Source of the DNA: Pseudomonadota bacterium
GTDB lineage: Bacteria; Pseudomonadota; Alphaproteobacteria; Rhizobiales; Rhizobiaceae
DNA length: 9,747 nt
Direction of reading: 5' to 3'
Assembly: GCA_003242525.1 (NCBI GenBank)
Contig: QGUU01000061.1
Coordinates: 1 to 9,747 of the forward strand
The notes under the pieces are model-generated. The model was not told where the DNA came from, did not search any database, and saw only the letters and a program-made list of their open reading frames with translations. Positions 7,003 through 9,747 of this stretch are shown here, in pieces. Each line of letters begins with the position of its first letter. Within the stretch, counting starts at the first letter, position 1. The translations under genes were made by a program, and so were the position numbers.

Positions 7003-7796
7003 ACGCAGTGGCCAATTCATCCGCTTTCCTGCCCAAGCATACGGTCGATGCGTTCCATCGCGGCCGCTTTTATCTTGTGCAACCAGCGGGACGGGGCCAC
7101 AGGGCGGGCATGGACGCCATGATGCTGGCTGCTGCCGTTCCCTCGAATTTTTCCGGAAGACTGGTAGATTTCGGGGCCGGCGCAGGCGCGGCCGGCCTGG
7201 CGGTGCTCTCCCGCTGCGGAACGGCCAGCGTAATGCTGGTTGAGAAGTCGGCGGAAATGGTCGCTTTCGCGGAGGCGACGCTGTCGCATCCCGCCAATGC
7301 GCATCTTCAGGGCCGCGCAACCATATTGTGTGCCGACGTTACGCTGGGCGGGCGCGCGCGGGTCGCGGCGGGGCTTGCCGACAACGCTTTCGACTTCGCG
7401 ATCATGAATCCCCCCTTCAACCCCGGTGCGGACCGCGCCACGCCGGACAACCTCAAAAGGCAGGCGCATGTCATGCCCGACGGGTTGTTCGAACGCTGGG
7501 TGCGCAGTGCGGCGGCCGTGGTGCGACCGCGCGGCGGCCTGGCCGTCATTGCCCGCCCCGAACAGATCGGAGCCCTGCTCGATGCCTTCCACGGCCGCTT
7601 TGGGAATGCGGAACTGCTGGCTGTCCACCCTCGTGCCGACCGGGCGGCAATCCGCGTGGTGCTGCGAGCCGTGCGCGGCGGGCGCGGCAAGCTCTCCATA
7701 CGCCCGCCATTGATGCTGCATGAAGCGGGCAGCGACCGGTTTTCCCCTCAGGCGGACGCCATCAATAACGGGCTGGCCTCGCTGTTCGGCGACTGA
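6999..7796 (+). CDS. tRNA1(Val) adenine-N6 methyltransferase-like SAM-dependent methyltransferase (TrmN6/YfiC family)
   Basis: 265 residues. The SAM-binding motif I is VDFGAGAGAAGLAVL (residues 56-70) with the acidic end of strand 2 at VEK (E82), and the catalytic motif IV is NPPF at 137-140 (preceded by DFAIM), typical of enzymes methylating exocyclic amino groups of adenine. The N-terminal QPAGRGHRAGMDAMMLAA (28-45) matches the substrate-side motif of the TrmN6/YfiC family (QxxxGyRfgtDavLLA), which in E. coli methylates A37 of tRNA1(Val). The exact RNA substrate here is an inference; the first module differs somewhat from the enteric enzyme. The start overlaps the stop of the DUF2007 gene (ATGA), indicating an operon with translational coupling. 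No signal peptide or membrane segment. Confidence 0.85.
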   Translation: MNAVANSSAFLPKHTVDAFHRGRFYLVQPAGRGHRAGMDAMMLAAAVPSNFSGRLVDFGAGAGAAGLAVLSRCGTASVMLVEKSAEMVAFAEATLSHPANAHLQGRATILCADVTLGGRARVAAGLADNAFDFAIMNPPFNPGADRATPDNLKRQAHVMPDGLFERWVRSAAAVVRPRGGLAVIARPEQIGALLDAFHGRFGNAELLAVHPRADRAAIRVVLRAVRGGRGKLSIRPPLMLHEAGSDRFSPQADAINNGLASLFGD

Positions 7797-7810
7797 GCCA
7801 TCCGCAGGGT

Positions 7811-7839
7811 TGCATTCTTGCAGACAGGCGGTGAATGCA
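7811..7839. repeat. Inverted repeat upstream of the S49 peptidase gene
   Basis: TGCATTC (7811-7817) and GAATGCA (7833-7839) form a perfect 7-base inverted repeat with a 15-base centre in the 80-bp spacer between the methyltransferase stop and the peptidase start. It could be an operator or a weak stem in the transcript. No T-run follows, so a Rho-independent terminator is unlikely. Confidence 0.35.
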
Positions 7840-7876
7840 TACATGCTCTCAGCCGTTGCCAAGGAGACCATTGCCC

Positions 7877-8734
7877 GTGCGCCAATTTTTTAACCGCCTG
7901 CTTCCGAAATCCTGGCGTTCCAATACGGTTGTGATCCCGGTGGTCCGGCTGCATGGCGCCATCATGTCCGGCGGCGGACAGTTTCGTCCCACTCTTTCGC
8001 TGGCGAACACCGCAGGCCTGATCGAGAAGGCTTTCGCATTCGACGCGCCTGCCGTGGCGATCTCGATCAACTCGCCCGGTGGGTCTCCGGTGCAGTCACG
8101 GCTGATCTACAAGCGCATACGCGACCTGGCAGCGGAGAAGAACAAGCGCGTTCTGGTGTTCGTGGAGGATATAGCGGCTTCCGGCGGCTATATGATCGCG
8201 ATTGCGGGCGACGAGATCTTCGCCGATCCGTCCTCCATAGTCGGCTCCATCGGTGTCGTATCCGCATCCTTCGGATTCCCCGAGCTTTTGAAGAAGATCG
8301 GCGTCGAGCGGCGCGTACATACCGCCGGGCAGAACAAGGCGCTGCTCGATCCCTTCAAGCCGGAGAAGAAGGAAGACGTCGAACGCCTCAAGGCCATTCA
8401 ACTGGAGGTCCACCAGACCTTCATCGACCTGGTCAAGGAGCGCCGCGGCGCCAAGCTGAAGGACGATCCGGACCTGTTCACCGGCCTGTTCTGGACAGCC
8501 AGGAAAGGGATCGAGCTCGGCCTTGTCGACGCGCTGGGCGACATGCGCAGCACGTTGAAACAGCGCTATGGCGAGAAGACCAGGCTCAGGCTGATCACGG
8601 CTCCCCGCGGCCTCCTGTCCCGTTTCAGTCCGTTTGCGCAGAAGGCCCCGGCTACGGAAATCGCCCAGGCCGCTGCCGCCGGGCTTCTGGATGCGGTTGA
8701 GGAGCGCGCATTGTGGAACCGCTTCGGCCTTTGA
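7877..8734 (+). CDS. S49 family serine peptidase (SohB/SppA-like)
   Basis: 285 residues from the GTG at 7877 (VRQFFNRLLPKSWRS). AAGGAG at 7861-7866 also suits an in-frame TTG at 7871, two codons earlier; the difference is trivial. The fold is ClpP/crotonase-like: IPVVRLHGAIMSGG (20-33), INSPGGSP (64-71) forming the oxyanion region, DIAASGGYMIA with the nucleophile Ser102, and GSIGVVSASFGFPELLKKIGV. The general base Lys154 lies in TAGQNK, 52 residues after the serine, the same spacing as in SohB and Bacillus SppA, so the Ser-Lys dyad is intact. These enzymes cleave residual signal peptides or membrane-protein fragments. Unlike SppA and E. coli SohB, no transmembrane segment or signal peptide is visible at the N-terminus, so this one is probably cytoplasmic or peripheral. 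Downstream of the methyltransferase after 80 bp; likely same transcript. Confidence 0.93.
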   Translation: MRQFFNRLLPKSWRSNTVVIPVVRLHGAIMSGGGQFRPTLSLANTAGLIEKAFAFDAPAVAISINSPGGSPVQSRLIYKRIRDLAAEKNKRVLVFVEDIAASGGYMIAIAGDEIFADPSSIVGSIGVVSASFGFPELLKKIGVERRVHTAGQNKALLDPFKPEKKEDVERLKAIQLEVHQTFIDLVKERRGAKLKDDPDLFTGLFWTARKGIELGLVDALGDMRSTLKQRYGEKTRLRLITAPRGLLSRFSPFAQKAPATEIAQAAAAGLLDAVEERALWNRFGL

Positions 8735-8758
8735 AATGCCACGCGGAGCAGTTACGAT
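8731..8758 (+). promoter_or_regulatory. Possible promoter for the 61-residue membrane protein and ispE
   Basis: TTGAAA (8731-8736, overlapping the peptidase stop) and TACGAT (8753-8758) are 16 bases apart, 5/6 and 4/6 matches to TTGACA/TATAAT. TATGAT at 8758-8763 is another -10-like string, but with poor spacing. A start near 8765 would give a leader of about 53 bases that carries the two hairpins described next. Found by eye only. Confidence 0.35.
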
Positions 8759-8778
8759 ATGATTTGTCTCGGAAGGTG

Positions 8779-8813
8779 CCTGACCTCGTCAGGACCGGTC
8801 TCACGGGGAGACC
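8779..8813 (+). promoter_or_regulatory. Two tandem hairpins in a leader; the second covers the ribosome binding site
   Basis: Hairpin 1: CCTGAC (8779-8784), loop CTC, GTCAGG (8788-8793). Hairpin 2: GGTCTC (8797-8802), loop ACGGG, GAGACC (8808-8813), ending 4 bases before the ATG at 8818. The Shine-Dalgarno GGGGAGA (8805-8811) lies in the loop and right arm of hairpin 2, so folding would hide it. An alternative pairing CAGG (8790-8793) with CCTG (8812-8815) competes with hairpin 1. This geometry suggests translational control, but stems of 6 bp are short and no effector is known. Confidence 0.45.
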
Positions 8814-8817
8814 TGAA

Positions 8818-9003
8818 ATGCCGCAATTGATCTTGTTTGCGCTCGTCGGCGCCGTCGCATATGTCGGCTACCGGTCCTTCATCAAGGAAGCGAACCGGGT
8901 AACGGCCAAGGTGCGGCGCGCCGAAAAACAGCAGGCGACGGGTGCCACGGGAACTCTTGTGAAGGACCCGGAGACCGGCGAGTACCGCTTGGCAAAGGAC
9001 TGA
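8818..9003 (+). CDS. Small single-pass membrane protein, function unknown (61 aa)
   Basis: Start at the ATG 8818 with GGGGAGA six bases upstream; a longer frame from 8713 overlaps the peptidase gene and lacks this site. Residues about 4-22 (LILFALVGAVAYVGYRSFI) form one membrane segment, followed by a basic, probably cytoplasmic helix (KEANRVTAKVRRAEKQQ, 23-39) and a C-terminal GTLVKDPETGEYRLAKD. The LV-DP-TG-YR tail resembles that of small uncharacterised alphaproteobacterial proteins I have seen, but I cannot name a family or function. The frame has strong GC bias at third positions, a good ribosome binding site and tight packing with ispE (16 bp between stop and start), so it is very likely a real gene, co-transcribed with ispE. 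Confidence 0.82.
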   Translation: MPQLILFALVGAVAYVGYRSFIKEANRVTAKVRRAEKQQATGATGTLVKDPETGEYRLAKD

Positions 9004-9019
9004 GGCGGATCTCGCGATT

Positions 9020-9747
9020 GTGGACGTCGCTGTCTTCGCCATATCCGAGTTCGCTCCGGCCAAGATCAACCTGGCGCTGCATGTGACGGGCAGGCGCCCG
9101 GACGGCTATCATCTCCTTGAAACACTGGTCGTGTTTGCCGGGATCGGCGACCGGGTCCGGGTTCAGCCTTCCGCCCGGGACAGGTTTTCCGTCGAAGGCC
9201 CCTTCTCAGGAGACCTGCCTGCCAAGGACTGCAATCTGGCGACGCGGGCAAGAAATCTGTTGCGGGCACATTGCATTTCGCGGCTCGGAGCAGAAGCCCC
9301 GCCTGTCTTCATCCATCTTGAGAAGAATCTTCCCGTTGCCTCCGGCATTGGCGGCGGTTCGAGCGATGCGGCGGCAACGCTGAAGGCTCTCAACCGGGCC
9401 TGGCGCCTGGGCCTCTCCCCCGACCGGCTCGCAGAGCTCTCAGGGCCGCTTGGCGCCGATCTGCCGATGTGTATCCACGCCCGACCGTTGATCGCACGCG
9501 GAGCCGGAGAACAGACCGAGCCGTTCACGGGTCTGCCAGTCCTGAACATGGTGCTCGTCAATCCTGGCGTGCCGGTTTCCACGCCGGAGGTGTTTCGCAC
9601 CCTTGCCTCGCGTGAGAACGCGCCCATGCCGCGAGTGCCCGCAGGCGCGGATTTCGATGCGCTCGCGAACTGGCTTGCTGCGACCCGCAATGATCTCGAG
9701 ATGCCTGCCATTGCAATCGCGCCGCCCATCGCCCGGGCACTCTCAGC
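9020..9747 (+). CDS. ispE: 4-diphosphocytidyl-2-C-methyl-D-erythritol kinase, partial (C-terminus beyond the right edge)
   Basis: GHMP-family kinase that phosphorylates CDP-methylerythritol in the cytoplasmic MEP pathway to isopentenyl diphosphate. From the GTG at 9020, 242 codons are visible. Signature elements: FAPAKINLALHVTGRRPDGYH (11-31) with Lys15, the glycine-rich ATP loop PVASGIGGGSSDAAA (105-119), and GADLPMCI with the catalytic Asp147; Lys and Asp correspond to K10 and D141 of the E. coli enzyme. The family's usual length is near 290 residues, so roughly 45-50 are missing at the window edge. The start is a GTG because no ATG is available before APAKINL; GAGGCGG overlapping the upstream stop (9001-9003) is the likely ribosome binding site though somewhat distant. 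It probably shares a transcript with the 61-residue membrane protein, 16 bp upstream. Its pathway supplies the polyprenyl synthase encoded at 5623-6639. Confidence 0.95.
   Translation, partial: MDVAVFAISEFAPAKINLALHVTGRRPDGYHLLETLVVFAGIGDRVRVQPSARDRFSVEGPFSGDLPAKDCNLATRARNLLRAHCISRLGAEAPPVFIHLEKNLPVASGIGGGSSDAAATLKALNRAWRLGLSPDRLAELSGPLGADLPMCIHARPLIARGAGEQTEPFTGLPVLNMVLVNPGVPVSTPEVFRTLASRENAPMPRVPAGADFDALANWLAATRNDLEMPAIAIAPPIARALS

Noticed and set aside
6640..7320. N-terminal extension of the polyprenyl synthase by 227 codons
   Set aside because: The extension is Arg/Pro-rich shadow sequence antisense to the DUF2007 and methyltransferase genes. The GTG at 6639 has a ribosome binding site and gives the family's normal length and N-terminus.
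7017..7871. 284-codon minus-strand frame over the methyltransferase
   Set aside because: Antisense to a gene with clear SAM-binding and NPPF motifs.

Overview
The window looks like ordinary chromosomal housekeeping DNA from a GC-rich alphaproteobacterium, most likely a Hyphomicrobiales (Rhizobiales) member of the Mesorhizobium / Phyllobacteriaceae type. The evidence is the protein sequences themselves (GlyS, GlyQ, the polyprenyl synthase and the S49 peptidase all read as close to rhizobial versions known to me), the strong GC bias at third codon positions, and putative promoters that fit the rhizobial CTTGAC-N17-CTATAT pattern. I see no mobile element, phage gene, tRNA, rRNA or CRISPR array.

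Layout. Positions 1-1797 (minus) hold glyS, cut off at the left edge. A 423-bp spacer (1798-2220) carries a putative glyS promoter and, on the plus strand, a weak candidate for a small secreted protein. glyQ follows on the minus strand (2221-3132) with its own putative promoter. A 100-residue Cro/C1-type helix-turn-helix regulator (3312-3614, plus) sits between glyQ and a large exported TPR protein (3690-5462, minus), convergent with the latter across a short palindrome-rich gap. A long-chain polyprenyl diphosphate synthase (5623-6639, minus; side chain of ubiquinone) lies upstream of the TPR gene.

From 6778 everything runs rightward: a DUF2007 protein overlapping (ATGA) a tRNA1(Val)-type adenine methyltransferase, a SohB/SppA-like S49 peptidase, a 61-residue single-pass membrane protein whose ribosome binding site lies inside a potential hairpin, and ispE, cut off at the right edge.

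How they relate: GlyS and GlyQ form the two subunits of glycyl-tRNA synthetase. IspE (MEP pathway) feeds isoprenoid precursors to the polyprenyl synthase. The TPR protein resembles the exported TPR adaptor family that lies near ispE in other proteobacteria (LbcA of Pseudomonas). The points most worth a second look are the two leader hairpins before the 61-residue protein, the non-lipidated LbcA-like TPR protein, the inverted repeat on the glyQ -10 region next to a small regulator gene, and a patch of rare codons in glyS. I did not find a clearly new multi-gene system here.
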